A stretch of DNA of 64,000 nt from Thermosipho ferrireducens (GCF_017358165.1 NZ_CP071446.1:434001-498000), one strand, 5' to 3'; positions 17,490-26,728 are shown, numbered from the stretch's first letter. Numbers and translations: made by a program. The notes: generated by a model not told the origin, from the letters alone.

Positions 17490-18410
17490 CTATCCCCCCA
17501 TTTCATTCAAACCTTTTGTTTTCAATTCCTCAAAGTTGTGGTGTTTTGGTTTGAAAAATATAGCTTTGCGTATTTTTTCCTCAAGCTTTTCTTTATTATG
17601 TAACAAATTCCTTATATCATACTTTATGTTTTTACCCAGGCATGGTATTAGCTTGCCGTCAAAACTTATGCGTATTTTATTACAGGTGCTACATATGTCT
17701 CGACTGAAAGCCGAGATAAAGCCTACATAAGTTTTTCCTATTTTATAATACTTAGCGGGACCTTCGCCAGGTTTTAACTTTGTAGGGTGCAATTTCCCAT
17801 AGCGGGTTTCCAGCAACTTGAAAATTTCTTCTTCCTTAATCCTTAAATCCTCCGTGAAATTACCAAAAGGCATAAGCTCAATAAATCTGATAGGAACTCC
17901 CAGTCTTTCTGCAAAATTTATCAATTCGAAAATTTCGTTTTTTGTATCAACAGTCAAAACTGTATTCAGTTTCACTTTTAGTCCCACTATCAACGCTTCC
18001 TCAATTCCTTCCAGAACATTTTTCAAACCATCTACTCCCGTTATTCTTTCAAATAATCTTTCATTAAGAGTATCAAGGCTGATATTTAACCCACTTAATC
18101 CCGCCTTTTTTAACCTGGAAGCTAATTCTTTGACAAAATGCCCGTTGGTAGTCATGTTAACTTCCTTAAAGTTACTACTTGCGAGCTTTACAATATCTAT
18201 TACATCTTTTCTCACAGTTGGTTCTCCACCAGTTATTCTAACTTTTCTTATTCCAATGCTTTTTAAAGCTTCAAATAATTTTTCATATTCGTTTAAAGTC
18301 ATTTCTTCTTTTCTCACATTATCAAGATAACAATATGTACATCTGTAATTACATCTATTGGTTATTGAAATTCTTGCATAGCGTATCTCTCTATTATATT
18401 GATCCCTCAA
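17490..18410 (-). CDS. moaA: GTP 3',8-cyclase MoaA, radical SAM
   Basis: 306 residues. Starts pterin cofactor synthesis from GTP. The radical-SAM cluster is CNYRCTYC, with TGGEPTVRKD for SAM binding. The second [4Fe-4S] site is CSTCNKIRISFDGKLIPCLG near the C-terminus. TTG 18410 directly follows the permease stop with GAGGAG about 10 bases before. It sits between the tungstate transporter and moaC. Confidence 0.93.
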   Translation of the reverse strand: MRDQYNREIRYARISITNRCNYRCTYCYLDNVRKEEMTLNEYEKLFEALKSIGIRKVRITGGEPTVRKDVIDIVKLASSNFKEVNMTTNGHFVKELASRLKKAGLSGLNISLDTLNERLFERITGVDGLKNVLEGIEEALIVGLKVKLNTVLTVDTKNEIFELINFAERLGVPIRFIELMPFGNFTEDLRIKEEEIFKLLETRYGKLHPTKLKPGEGPAKYYKIGKTYVGFISAFSRDICSTCNKIRISFDGKLIPCLGKNIKYDIRNLLHNKEKLEEKIRKAIFFKPKHHNFEELKTKGLNEMGG

Positions 18411-19187
18411 CTATCTCATCTCCTCAGATTTCCACCGATTTTCAAGTGTTCTCAACAATAAAAACACACTACCAAAAACTAAAAATATACCTGCCACAAC
18501 GCTGAGAGATTCTTTTACACCTTCCGTTAAAAATTTGTCATAAGCAAGCACAGATAAAGTTTTCGGATTATAAGCTATTATAGCCACAGCCCCAAACGTC
18601 GATATCCCCCGGGCCCACATTTGTACAGTACCTGCTATTATTTCCTTTTTTACCATGGGAATTGATACTTTAAAAAACGTTTCAAACTCTCCTTTCCCTA
18701 AGGAACGTGCAACTTTCTCATATCTGATATCTAATTCTCTGAAACCCTCTTTTACAGTACTAACAAAAATACTGAAACTAACATAAAAAATAGCCACAGT
18801 TACTCCCAAAAATGACGCTGAGAATTTTAATCCCATGTTTTCTAAAAACCTTCCAGTAGCAGAGGTACGACCAAGAGCGAGAAGAAGTGCGATCCCCGCC
18901 GCTGTATTTGGAATAGACTGTGGAAGATCCACAAGTGCTTCTATTAATGTCTTAAATGGAAAATCATACCTCGCAATCATATATGAAAAAGGAATCCCAA
19001 GAATTAAAATCATCCCAACGGAAATTACAGAAGCAGAAAACGTAACCAAAACCGCTTTCAAAAATTCTTCTCCCAATAATGTATCAAAAAAATTTCCAAA
19101 ATCCAGATTCAGAAAAATGTTTAATATTGGAAAAACAACAATTATAATTAAAATAACTGAAAATAATATCACGCAACATTTGAACAT
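18411..19187 (-). CDS. wtpB: tungstate/molybdate ABC transporter permease
   Basis: 258 residues, about six membrane helices. The segment DLPQSIPNTAAGIALL and the EAA-type loop YEKVARSLGKGEFETFFKVSIP match ModB/WtpB/TupB permeases. It works with the ATPase and WtpA-like binding protein encoded upstream. Its start overlaps the ATPase gene by 19 bases. The W-versus-Mo choice is inferred from the binding protein. Confidence 0.85.
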   Translation of the reverse strand: MFKCCVILFSVILIIIVVFPILNIFLNLDFGNFFDTLLGEEFLKAVLVTFSASVISVGMILILGIPFSYMIARYDFPFKTLIEALVDLPQSIPNTAAGIALLLALGRTSATGRFLENMGLKFSASFLGVTVAIFYVSFSIFVSTVKEGFRELDIRYEKVARSLGKGEFETFFKVSIPMVKKEIIAGTVQMWARGISTFGAVAIIAYNPKTLSVLAYDKFLTEGVKESLSVVAGIFLVFGSVFLLLRTLENRWKSEEMR

Positions 19188-19786
19188 TCCAGCTTCCCCT
19201 CTCTCATATCATAGAGACGTTTACCGGTAATATTATTTAGCTTGTGAGTCACATGAACAACCGGTATATTTTCAAGTTTCATATATTCATTTATCACAGC
19301 TTTTATACGCTTTTCACTGATAGAATCAATGTGGGAAAAAGGCTCGTCAAGTAAAAGCAATTTTGGTTTTGTGGCCAGGCATCTTGCAATAGCAACTCTT
19401 TGCTTTTCTCCTCCTGAAAGTGTTTTTACATCTCTTTCAAGAAAATTCTCTAACTCGAGCCGCTTTATCAAATACAGTGTAAAATCTTTATCCATAGATG
19501 CAAAGAAAATATTTTCTTTTACATTCATGTGTGGGAACAAATGCAAATGCTGATACACCATACCAATACCTCTTTTTTCAGGCGGAATGTGTGTAATATC
19601 ATTGCCATATAAAAAAATTTTACCGCTCACAGGTTTGTGAAAACCTACCAGCGTTTCAAAAAACGTTGTCTTCCCGGAACCCGTTTTACCAACTATGTAA
19701 ACCTCTTCACCGGGATGAACCACAAACTTTTCAACGTAAAGTTCAAACTCAGGTAGTTTTACATACAAATCCTTAACTTCCAGCAT
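19169..19786 (-). CDS. wtpC: tungstate/molybdate ABC transporter ATP-binding protein
   Basis: 205 residues. Walker A GKTGSGKTT, Q-loop MVYQHLHLFPHM, signature LSGGEKQRVAIARCLA, Walker B LLLLDEPFSHID and the switch His are all present. It is much shorter than ModC/WtpC proteins (~345 residues) because the C-terminal regulatory TOBE domain is missing. It overlaps both neighbours, so the three transporter genes are co-translated. Confidence 0.85.
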   Translation of the reverse strand: MLEVKDLYVKLPEFELYVEKFVVHPGEEVYIVGKTGSGKTTFFETLVGFHKPVSGKIFLYGNDITHIPPEKRGIGMVYQHLHLFPHMNVKENIFFASMDKDFTLYLIKRLELENFLERDVKTLSGGEKQRVAIARCLATKPKLLLLDEPFSHIDSISEKRIKAVINEYMKLENIPVVHVTHKLNNITGKRLYDMREGKLECSNVA

Positions 19787-20687
19787 TTTCTATCATCGCC
19801 TTTATTTTTTCTGGAACTTTCTCTTCATTACCTTCAATATAAGGTTTAATAAGGATAAAGCCATCTTTTTCAAGTATTTTAAGTCCCTCGCTCAAAAAAA
19901 ATCCAAGAAATCTTATTGCCCCTTCCTTGTTTTTTGAACTTTTAGGTATCCAGACAGTGTACGCTATAGTAGAACCCATTATAACTTTATTATTAATGCT
20001 TATAACAGTTTTTTCATAACTATCTTCAAATTCTGGTGAGCTTAAATTTATCTCTTCAGGAAACTCCACATATTTTAAATTATGTACTTTTGCAACTGAC
20101 CGGTACTCAAAAACATAATCAAGCTCTCCAACTTCAAGAAGTGATAACGAATCTATGGATTTTCTCGAGAGATATATATTCTTTGCCTCTTTAAATTTCT
20201 CATACAGTCCGGGAACATTATAATATCTCTCAGCCAATTGAAAAAGAAAATGTGTTCTGTAACCAAGAGGAGCAATTCTGGGATCAGGATACCCGAATCG
20301 GACATCTTTATCACCAAGCAAAATCTCAAAAAAATTCGAAGAATTTATTTTTTCACTATACCTGGAATTTTTTGTATAAGCCAGAACTATAGAATTTGAA
20401 GCAAAAACTATTTGCCAGTCAGTTAATTCTGGATAAACCATTTTAAAAAACAAATTTTTGTCTGCAAATAGAGCTATATCTGCTCTTCTACCAAGCTCCG
20501 TTATTTTACGAGCAACTACTATACTCGCAGATGGTTCCAGCAAAACTTTTTCTCCATATTTTTCTTCGTATTTTTTTGCTATTTCTTTCAAAGGTGGTGT
20601 AAGAGAAGATGCATAAAATATGAGAATGTCTGAAAAAACATACAATGAAAATAACACAAACATAATTATTATTAATATTCGTCTCAT
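19773..20687 (-). CDS. wtpA: tungstate/molybdate-binding protein, WtpA-like
   Basis: 304 residues with a cleavable-looking signal peptide (residues 1-19, no lipobox). Strong similarity to archaeal-type WtpA: FYASSLTPPLKEI, VVARKITELGRRADIALFAD, LGYRTHFLFQLAERYY, LSLLEVGELDYVFEYRSVA and LKYVEFPEEINLSSP. WtpA binds tungstate and molybdate with very high affinity. ATG 20687 follows GAGAGGAAGTGG. It lies 54 bases after moeA in the same operon. Confidence 0.88.
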   Translation of the reverse strand: MRRILIIIMFVLFSLYVFSDILIFYASSLTPPLKEIAKKYEEKYGEKVLLEPSASIVVARKITELGRRADIALFADKNLFFKMVYPELTDWQIVFASNSIVLAYTKNSRYSEKINSSNFFEILLGDKDVRFGYPDPRIAPLGYRTHFLFQLAERYYNVPGLYEKFKEAKNIYLSRKSIDSLSLLEVGELDYVFEYRSVAKVHNLKYVEFPEEINLSSPEFEDSYEKTVISINNKVIMGSTIAYTVWIPKSSKNKEGAIRFLGFFLSEGLKILEKDGFILIKPYIEGNEEKVPEKIKAMIENAGS

Positions 20688-20741
20688 CTTACACCACTTC
20701 CTCTCAAATTTTCATATTAATACTGACAACAAAGTTCTATT

Positions 20742-21968
20742 TTAAAACATATAAAACTCACAAACTTCACCCTTCTCAACTTTTTCTTTTTCCAAAGGAA
20801 TCCTTATAATCCCATCGGCATTTAACAATGGTTTTACCAATCCAGATTCATCAGGAAAAGGTTTTGCGTATAGTATTTTATTCTCAAAATTGTCGAATAT
20901 TTTTACTGGGATAAATGTCTCACGTCCATGGGCAGCTTTTAAACTATCCTCAGAAACAACGTATGCACATACCTTTGGCTTCCACATTGTATCTCCTTCT
21001 AATCTTTTTAAAAGCGGCAGCAAAAAAAGATAGGCACTGACCATAAAAGATACAGGTTTACCTGGAAGTCCTATAAGCGCTTTTTCACCAACTTTTGCAA
21101 AAACAGTCGGTTTACCTGGTTTTATCCACGCTCCATGAAAATATACTTCTCCAACTTCTGAGAAAACTTCCCTGGTAAAATCTTTTTTGCCAACAGAGCT
21201 CCCCCCTGAAGTAACAACTACATCGTATTTTTCCAGCGCTTCCTTTACTATTCTCAGGAACTTTTCATATTCATCTTTAACATGTGCCACTCTTTCTACT
21301 TCGTATCCAAGATGTTTAAGATAAGCCTTTAGTGTATAAGTGTTGCCATCTCTGACTTCAAAAAAACTTTTTTGAGCATCAGGCTCAACAACCTCACTGC
21401 CCGTAGAAATTATCCCAACCGATGGTTTTTTATAAACCATTATTTTTGTTATCCCATTTGCAAGTAACGCATCTATTTTTCCAAAAGTTATTCTCTCTCC
21501 ACGATTTACCAAAACCTCTCCCTTTCTCATTCCTGAATCCTTTTTTATAACATTTTCCCACGGATGTAATTGTTTAAAAACTTTCAGGAATTCCCCTTCA
21601 ACCATTGTATCCTCAACCATTACTACAGCATTTGCTCCTGAAGGAATAACACCTCCCGTAGGTACCCACACAGCTTCTTTGCTTCTTACAACATTTTCAT
21701 AGCCCTTTCCCATTTCTACTTTACCAGTTATCTTAAACGTTTTAGGAAATTCCCGAGATGCTCCGGAAGTATCTTCAGCTATAAGCGCATATCCATCCAC
21801 TGTGGATTTATCAAAACCGGGTAAATTTTCTCTCACAAAAATTTTTTCAAAACTTACGTATCCCATAGCAGAATCAACTGGAATTTCGAAATTTTTTTCT
21901 GGTTTAAACAAGTTTATATACTTTTCATAAATTTCCTCACGCCTGGCAAAATTCATAAACTTTCCCAC
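20742..21968 (-). CDS. moeA: molybdopterin molybdenumtransferase MoeA
   Basis: 408 residues. Inserts molybdate or tungstate into adenylylated molybdopterin. Domain order is as in MoeA: FDKSTVDGYALIAED, VPTGGVIPSGANAVVMVED, the MPT site ISTGSEVV...TSGGSSVGKKD, and LIGLPGKPVSFMV. Start GTG with GAGGTG 7 bases upstream. It is the first gene of the operon that continues with the transporter and moaACB. Confidence 0.95.
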   Translation of the reverse strand: MGKFMNFARREEIYEKYINLFKPEKNFEIPVDSAMGYVSFEKIFVRENLPGFDKSTVDGYALIAEDTSGASREFPKTFKITGKVEMGKGYENVVRSKEAVWVPTGGVIPSGANAVVMVEDTMVEGEFLKVFKQLHPWENVIKKDSGMRKGEVLVNRGERITFGKIDALLANGITKIMVYKKPSVGIISTGSEVVEPDAQKSFFEVRDGNTYTLKAYLKHLGYEVERVAHVKDEYEKFLRIVKEALEKYDVVVTSGGSSVGKKDFTREVFSEVGEVYFHGAWIKPGKPTVFAKVGEKALIGLPGKPVSFMVSAYLFLLPLLKRLEGDTMWKPKVCAYVVSEDSLKAAHGRETFIPVKIFDNFENKILYAKPFPDESGLVKPLLNADGIIRIPLEKEKVEKGEVCEFYMF

Positions 21969-22284
21969 AAAAAATCACCTCACCAACAAATTCTATCATT
22001 AAAAAGTTACAGTATTTGTTAAAATTATAGTCTATGTTAAAATATAATAAAAACCATAGAAGAAGTTCAATTATCAAAGTTTATTAAAAATAAAGAACCT
22101 TTATCTGTAAAAATCATAAAACAAACACAAACACGGTGTTTTTTGCACGGTATAAGAGTATATCATATACCAAACATTAATTCCTCTACAAAAGTGTTAT
22201 AATTATTGTTACTACTACGGTTCTCATGTAACCTTTAAAAGTTTTTTTGAAATAAACCATCAAAATACAAGTGGGGTTCTTCAA
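21969..22284. other. divergent promoter region between moeA and the GGDEF gene
   Basis: 316 bases without a gene. Minus-strand -10-like TATAAT near 22024-22031 could serve moeA. Plus-strand TGTTATAAT (22195-22203, extended -10) could serve the GGDEF gene with a leader of about 80 bases. An AAACAC-G-GTGTTT inverted repeat lies at 22129-22141. No repeat array and no structured RNA recognised. Confidence 0.45.
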
Positions 22285-23391
22285 ATGCTTACTATTATAC
22301 TTACAAGTTTATTAACAAGTTTTGTTTTCATCTTTATTTTGATGACCGTATTTCACGGAAGATCCCTGATATACATTGCGCGTTTTGAAGAAAAATCAAA
22401 AATATTTCTTCCTCCTAACTCAAAAAATGTGCTTAGAAATGGGATAAGCATAAGACTTTTGAGAATGGTTTTCAAATTACTCAACGAAAATTACCCGGAG
22501 GAAGAAATATTAAAAAAGATCTTTGAAAAAATATCTTCCGTTTATAAAGCAAGCGGCTGGTCGTTTTTGCTAACCCCGGAAAATAAGGAATGGAGCTTTT
22601 ATGTATGGTGTAAAAAATACGACAAATTTGAGTTAGAAAAACTTGCCAGGGAATTAAATGAAAAGAAACCAGATAACCTAAAAAAAATATTGGATACCAA
22701 AAAAATATACGCGCTCCAGAATGTTCACAAATTTTCCAGATGGGTTGATTCTGAAAAGCTTTCAGCTAAAATATCAACCTGGATTGGAATTCCAATAGTA
22801 TTCAAAAACTCTGTAATGGGTATTTTAAACATCGACTGGTCTCACAGGAAAAGATTGAACAGTTTCCATTTGTCTTTAGCGGAAGTTCTTGCGACAGAAC
22901 TTTCAAATATAGTAACCCACGTGCTTCATATAAAACAATTGATTCTGGATGCAAATCTTGACATATTAACTGAAACATTAAACAGAAGGGCTCTTGAAAA
23001 TTTTAAAAACATAGCTGGCCAATCAGCTGTTTTATTTATTGATTTAAATGATTTTAAAAAGATAAACGATAAATATGGTCATGAATTAGGTGATAAAACG
23101 TTAAAAATAATTGCTGAAAGACTTAAAAGGGTTATTAAAAAGGAAGATTTAATCTTTAGATACGGCGGAGATGAATTTGTTGTTATACTAAAAGATATAG
23201 ATGATGAAGAAATAATAAAAAGCATTGTCACAAGGATAAAAAAAATCATAGAAATTCCTATAACAATAGATATGAGCTCATTTAGAGTTTCCGCTGCCAT
23301 TGGATATGTCTTAAATAGCAAGACTACTTCTATAAAAGAATTAATTGATTTAGCTGATAAAAAAATGTATATGGATAAAAGACAACGTTAA
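22285..23391 (+). CDS. GAF-GGDEF protein, putative diguanylate cyclase
   Basis: 368 residues. One N-terminal membrane helix (1-23), a GAF-like sensor domain (about 55-210), then GGDEF (about 225-365). The active site RYGGDEFVVIL is intact, with the metal and substrate residues in LFIDLNDFKKINDKYGHELGD. The inhibitory I-site normally RxxD reads KKED here, so product inhibition may be weak. It would make cyclic di-GMP, opposite to the two HD-GYP proteins at 7 and 13 kb. The ribosome site GTGGGG is weak. Confidence 0.87.
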   Translation: MLTIILTSLLTSFVFIFILMTVFHGRSLIYIARFEEKSKIFLPPNSKNVLRNGISIRLLRMVFKLLNENYPEEEILKKIFEKISSVYKASGWSFLLTPENKEWSFYVWCKKYDKFELEKLARELNEKKPDNLKKILDTKKIYALQNVHKFSRWVDSEKLSAKISTWIGIPIVFKNSVMGILNIDWSHRKRLNSFHLSLAEVLATELSNIVTHVLHIKQLILDANLDILTETLNRRALENFKNIAGQSAVLFIDLNDFKKINDKYGHELGDKTLKIIAERLKRVIKKEDLIFRYGGDEFVVILKDIDDEEIIKSIVTRIKKIIEIPITIDMSSFRVSAAIGYVLNSKTTSIKELIDLADKKMYMDKRQR

Positions 23392-23424
23392 TGTATTATT
23401 TACTTTCAATTCGCAATAAAATGC

Positions 23425-23453
23425 TTGACACAGGACTTTTGATATGTTATTAT
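23425..23453 (+). promoter_or_regulatory. promoter of the tRNA-Lys/Leu/Gly operon
   Basis: -35 TTGACA (23425-23430) and -10 TATTAT (23448-23453) with a 17-base spacer, 26 bases before tRNA-Lys. Confidence 0.8.
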
Positions 23454-23479
23454 TTTTATCGGCTCTTGAAAGCCTGGAT

Positions 23480-23555
23480 GACCTGGTAGCTCAGCAGGTA
23501 GAGCACCTGACTTTTAATCAGGGGGCCGCGGGTTCGAATCCCGCCCGGGTCACCA
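23480..23555 (+). tRNA. tRNA-Lys (anticodon TTT)
   Basis: 76 bases including encoded CCA. Acceptor GACCTGG pairs with CCGGGTC; anticodon loop CTTTTAA; T-loop TTCGAAT. First of three tRNAs. Confidence 0.97.
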
Positions 23556-23560
23556 GAGGA

Positions 23561-23647
<87 letters not shown>

Positions 23648-23657
23648 AGGGAAAAAT

Positions 23658-23732
23658 GCGGGTGTAGCTCAGTGGTAGAGCGCCTGCTTGCCAAGCAGGA
23701 GGTCGCGGGTTCAAATCCCGTCGCCCGCTCCA
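23658..23732 (+). tRNA. tRNA-Gly (anticodon GCC)
   Basis: 75 bases with encoded CCA. Acceptor GCGGGTG; anticodon stem-loop CCTGC-TTGCCAA-GCAGG. Confidence 0.97.
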
Positions 23733-23762
23733 AAACATATTAATATCGAAACGATGAATCTA

Positions 23763-23790
23763 AAAGAGGCTTTTAAAGCCTCTTTTTTTT
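23763..23790 (+). terminator. terminator of the tRNA-Lys/Leu/Gly operon
   Basis: Stem AAAGAGGCTTT / AAAGCCTCTTT followed by a run of T, 30 bases after tRNA-Gly. Confidence 0.85.
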
Positions 23791-23832
23791 TACAAATTCC
23801 TTTCTTTGTTCTCCAGAATGATAACCTCTTTC

Positions 23833-24066
23833 CATGTCATTACGAACATATGTAAGGAGGATGTCATCCTGAGGGACGAAGTGACGAAGGATCTTTTCCT
23901 TATTGTCATTCCAAACGTATGTGAGGAATCTTGTTTTTTTACTAACTCTCGCCAACTCTCGCCAATTATAAGATTCCTCACCCTTCGGATTCGGAATGAC
24001 ATGGACGGTGGATTCCTCGCCTTCTTGCTCCTTAGAATGACATGGGCGATGAGACAGGCCTCACCA
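23833..24066. repeat. composite repeat array R3
   Basis: Lies between two converging terminators (tRNA operon and rplA). A complete unit spans 23904-24001 (98 bp): TGTCATTCC...GAATCTTG, TTTTTTTACTAAC, two satellite copies, then AAGATTCC...GGAATGACA. Extra reversed and forward modules flank it, ending with a truncated GACAGGCCTCACCAAT. Confidence 0.88.
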
Positions 24067-24073
24067 ATTTCTA

Positions 24074-24111
24074 AAAAAACAGCCTTGCCAATAAAAGCAA
24101 GGCTGTTTTTT
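24074..24111 (-). terminator. terminator after rplA
   Basis: 15-bp stem AAAAAACAGCCTTGC / GCAAGGCTGTTTTTT around an 8-base loop, with a T-run on the minus strand, 15 bases after the rplA stop. It ends the operon before rplJ would be expected. Confidence 0.9.
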
Positions 24112-24125
24112 GATCATTAATTTTT

Positions 24126-24824
24126 TTATTCTGTTATAGTAGCAGGATCAATTTTTATACCTGGTCCCATTGTTGAAGATAATACAACTTTTTTTATAAA
24201 GTTTCCCTTTACTCCGGCAGGTTTTAACGCCAATATTTGCTCGTAAGCTGATTTTATATTTTCTTTCAACTTTCCATCATCAAAAGATACTTTTCCTACT
24301 GGCAAGTGCAAGTTTCCAGTTTTGTCTGTTCGTACTTCCATTCTACCCTTTTTGAACTCTTTAACAGCTTCCCCAACATTTTCAGTAACAGTTCCCGCTT
24401 TTGGATTAGGCATTAACCCTCGAGGTCCAAGTATTTTACCAAGTCTTCCTATTACTCTCATCATGTCCGGCGTTGCTATTGCTACATCAAAATCGAGAAA
24501 GTTTTCTTTTTGAATTTTTTCAACCATATCTTCTGCTCCAACGTAATCTGCCCCCGCTGCCTTGGCTTCTTCGGCTTTTTCACCTTTTGCGAAAACCAAA
24601 ACGCGTATCTGCTTTCCTGTTCCGTGTGGAAGAGATACTGTACTTCTAATTTGCTGTTCTGATTTTCTATAATCTATATTGGTTTTAATATGAAGTTCCA
24701 CAGTTTCATCAAACTTAGCAGTTGCTACCTTTTTTGCAAGTTCAATTGCTTCATCTAAATTATAAAATTTTGTTCTATCCACCAATTTTCTTACCTCATT
24801 ATACCTTCTGGAGTGCTTCGGCAT
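24126..24824 (-). CDS. rplA: 50S ribosomal protein L1
   Basis: 232 residues, normal length. Signatures [52 protein letters not shown] and [17 protein letters not shown]1 forms the L1 stalk at the E site and often represses its own operon. ATG behind AGGAGGAGG, 26 bases after rplK. Unusually, a terminator and repeat array follow rather than rplJ-rplL-rpoB. Confidence 0.97.
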   Translation of the reverse strand: MPKHSRRYNEVRKLVDRTKFYNLDEAIELAKKVATAKFDETVELHIKTNIDYRKSEQQIRSTVSLPHGTGKQIRVLVFAKGEKAEEAKAAGADYVGAEDMVEKIQKENFLDFDVAIATPDMMRVIGRLGKILGPRGLMPNPKAGTVTENVGEAVKEFKKGRMEVRTDKTGNLHLPVGKVSFDDGKLKENIKSAYEQILALKPAGVKGNFIKKVVLSSTMGPGIKIDPATITE

Positions 24825-24850
24825 TCTGCCTCCTCCTTCCTAAAGTATTA

Positions 24851-25276
24851 TTAATCTACTACCTCTAAACCCATACTTTTTGCAGTTCCTTCAATTATCT
24901 TTATAGCCGCTTCAATATCATTTGCATTTAAATCTTCTTTTTTTATTTCCGCTATTTCTTTTAACTGATCTCGTGTCACTTTACCAACTATTTTTCTCTT
25001 TGGCTCCTGTGAACCAGAATTAACTTTTGCAGCTCTTTTTAGCAAAAATGAAGCTGGTGGTGTCTTGGTCACAAAAGTGAAAGATCTGTCTTCATAAACA
25101 GTTACTATAACTGGAATAAGCATTCCTGCTTTATCCGCAGTTGCCGCGTTAAACTTTTTACAAAATTCCATCAAATTTACGCCACGCTGACCTAATGCTG
25201 GACCTACTGGTGGCGCTGGCGTAGCCTTTCCGGCTTCCAGTTGCAACCTGACCTCTGCAACTACCTTCTTTGCCAT
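24851..25276 (-). CDS. rplK: 50S ribosomal protein L11
   Basis: 141 residues. [25 protein letters not shown] and [16 protein letters not shown] are L11 hallmarks. Binds the GTPase centre of 23S rRNA. It follows nusG by 58 bases with an AGGAGG-like site and precedes rplA. Confidence 0.97.
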   Translation of the reverse strand: MAKKVVAEVRLQLEAGKATPAPPVGPALGQRGVNLMEFCKKFNAATADKAGMLIPVIVTVYEDRSFTFVTKTPPASFLLKRAAKVNSGSQEPKRKIVGKVTRDQLKEIAEIKKEDLNANDIEAAIKIIEGTAKSMGLEVVD

Positions 25277-25334
25277 GTATACTCTACCTCCTTTTTGTGG
25301 TTATAGGGATGCTCCCTCCCACGTATTTACAAGA

Positions 25335-26402
25335 TTAATCTATTCTTTCCACTTCGGATGTATGAACCGTTACAGGTGTTTCCCTACCAAATATTGTAAC
25401 CATAACTTTCAGTTCACTGTGTTCTGGGTTGATCTCCTTTACATTACCAACGAATCCTTCAAATGGTCCTGAAACAATCTTTACAACATCTCCTACTTCA
25501 AAATCAAATTCCACTTTCAATTGTTTCGGTTTCTTGGCTTCATATTCTTCTTCTCCAGATAACCTTAAAACAACCTGAGCTTCGCTATCTTTAATAGGAA
25601 GGGGCCTTCCACCAGAAGACACAAAGTCTATTATTCCAGGAACTGTTCGCACAAAATGCCATAACTCGTCATTCATAATCATTTCCACAAAAATATATCC
25701 TGGAAATAACTTTCGGCTTTTTACTTTTAAAATCCGTATTTCTTTCTTTGCAGGAAAATCTATCACTTCAACACGTCCAGAACTTTTTGAAAGAACTTTT
25801 TTTGGCTCTGCAAGAACCTGTCCAACCTTTACATTGGTTCCTTTTTTTACCAATTCTGTGTTAACTGTTTCATATGGAAGAGCGTAAACATCTTCCTCGC
25901 CTATTTTGTTTTTTACCACAACTCTTTTCATTCTTTCTGTGTAAACTATTTTTCCATCAAGTTCGCATATTATTTCTTCATCTTCTGTAAGGGGCATCCC
26001 CTGCCTTACATAGCCACCAATTTTTAAACCTGTAATCGGTTTACTTTTCTGGGGAATTACATATGTTTTAGTAAATTTTTTATCAGCTGTTTCAATAACT
26101 ATTTTCTTTGCATTTCTAACTTCAACTATTTTTCCGTCTCTTCTAACTCTTACTGCTGGTTCTTCCGCTAACAGCTCTCCTTTTTTAACCTCTTTTCCAT
26201 TTACCACATATAATTTTGCATTAGACGAAACTATATGCCTCTCAATAGATTTCGAAGAGGCATCTATTATGGTCTCTTCCGGCAAAAGAACTCTGCTAAT
26301 CAAATGTTCCACACCTTGAGCTTTAACCTTTGCCTCAAGGTTTTCTTTAGCGGCGGCCTCATATCCGGCCAGTGTTTGCAAAATATACCATCTTTTTCTC
26401 AT
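25335..26402 (-). CDS. nusG: transcription factor NusG with Thermotoga-type inserted domain
   Basis: 355 residues, about twice the usual 180. The NGN domain begins RKRWYILQTLAGYE (1-45), is interrupted by about 190 residues (roughly 46-235, rich in GK/KKG beta-barrel-like turns), and resumes at LFPGYIFVEM. A KOW domain, VGDVVKIVSGPFEGFVG, closes the protein. T. maritima NusG has the same extra domain, which supports the taxonomic call. It binds RNA polymerase and modulates pausing. Directly downstream of secE. Confidence 0.96.
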   Translation of the reverse strand: MRKRWYILQTLAGYEAAAKENLEAKVKAQGVEHLISRVLLPEETIIDASSKSIERHIVSSNAKLYVVNGKEVKKGELLAEEPAVRVRRDGKIVEVRNAKKIVIETADKKFTKTYVIPQKSKPITGLKIGGYVRQGMPLTEDEEIICELDGKIVYTERMKRVVVKNKIGEEDVYALPYETVNTELVKKGTNVKVGQVLAEPKKVLSKSSGRVEVIDFPAKKEIRILKVKSRKLFPGYIFVEMIMNDELWHFVRTVPGIIDFVSSGGRPLPIKDSEAQVVLRLSGEEEYEAKKPKQLKVEFDFEVGDVVKIVSGPFEGFVGNVKEINPEHSELKVMVTIFGRETPVTVHTSEVERID

Positions 26403-26421
26403 TTTACCACCTCAAAAAGAA

Positions 26422-26610
26422 TTAGAAAAGCTTCAAAATCGCTCCAAGTGTTCCTGAGAAGATAAGATCCAGTACAAAGAAATAAACTCCCGTAAATGCC
26501 AGGATCAACAAAACAACTCCTGTGGCTCCCCAGAGCTCTTTTCGATTTGGCCAGTGAGTCTTCTTAACTTCTGCCCTTACTTCTCTAAAAAACTTCCTCA
26601 ATTTTTCCAT
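26422..26610 (-). CDS. secE: preprotein translocase subunit SecE
   Basis: 62 residues, the single-helix form. An amphipathic N-terminus (FFREVRAEVKKTHWPNRKEL) precedes one membrane helix (about 30-52). Joins SecY and SecG in the translocon. It sits in the conserved order tRNA-Trp-secE-nusG. Confidence 0.93.
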   Translation of the reverse strand: MEKLRKFFREVRAEVKKTHWPNRKELWGATGVVLLILAFTGVYFFVLDLIFSGTLGAILKLF

Positions 26611-26638
26611 TTAAATCTCCCCCATAATAAAAAAATTC

Positions 26639-26714
26639 TGGCAGGGGCGGCAGGACTTGAACCCGCAACACCCGATTTTGGAGACCGGTGCTCTACCAGT
26701 TGAGCTACGCCCCT
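26639..26714 (-). tRNA. tRNA-Trp (anticodon CCA)
   Basis: 76 bases with encoded CCA. Acceptor AGGGGCG / CGCCCCT; anticodon loop CTCCAAA. Between rpmG and secE, as in Thermotoga. Confidence 0.96.
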
Positions 26715-26728
26715 GCAAAAAAAGATTA

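Noticed and set aside
22204-22284. c-di-GMP riboswitch before the GGDEF gene
   Set aside because: No GEMM-like conserved core is visible in the ~80-base leader.
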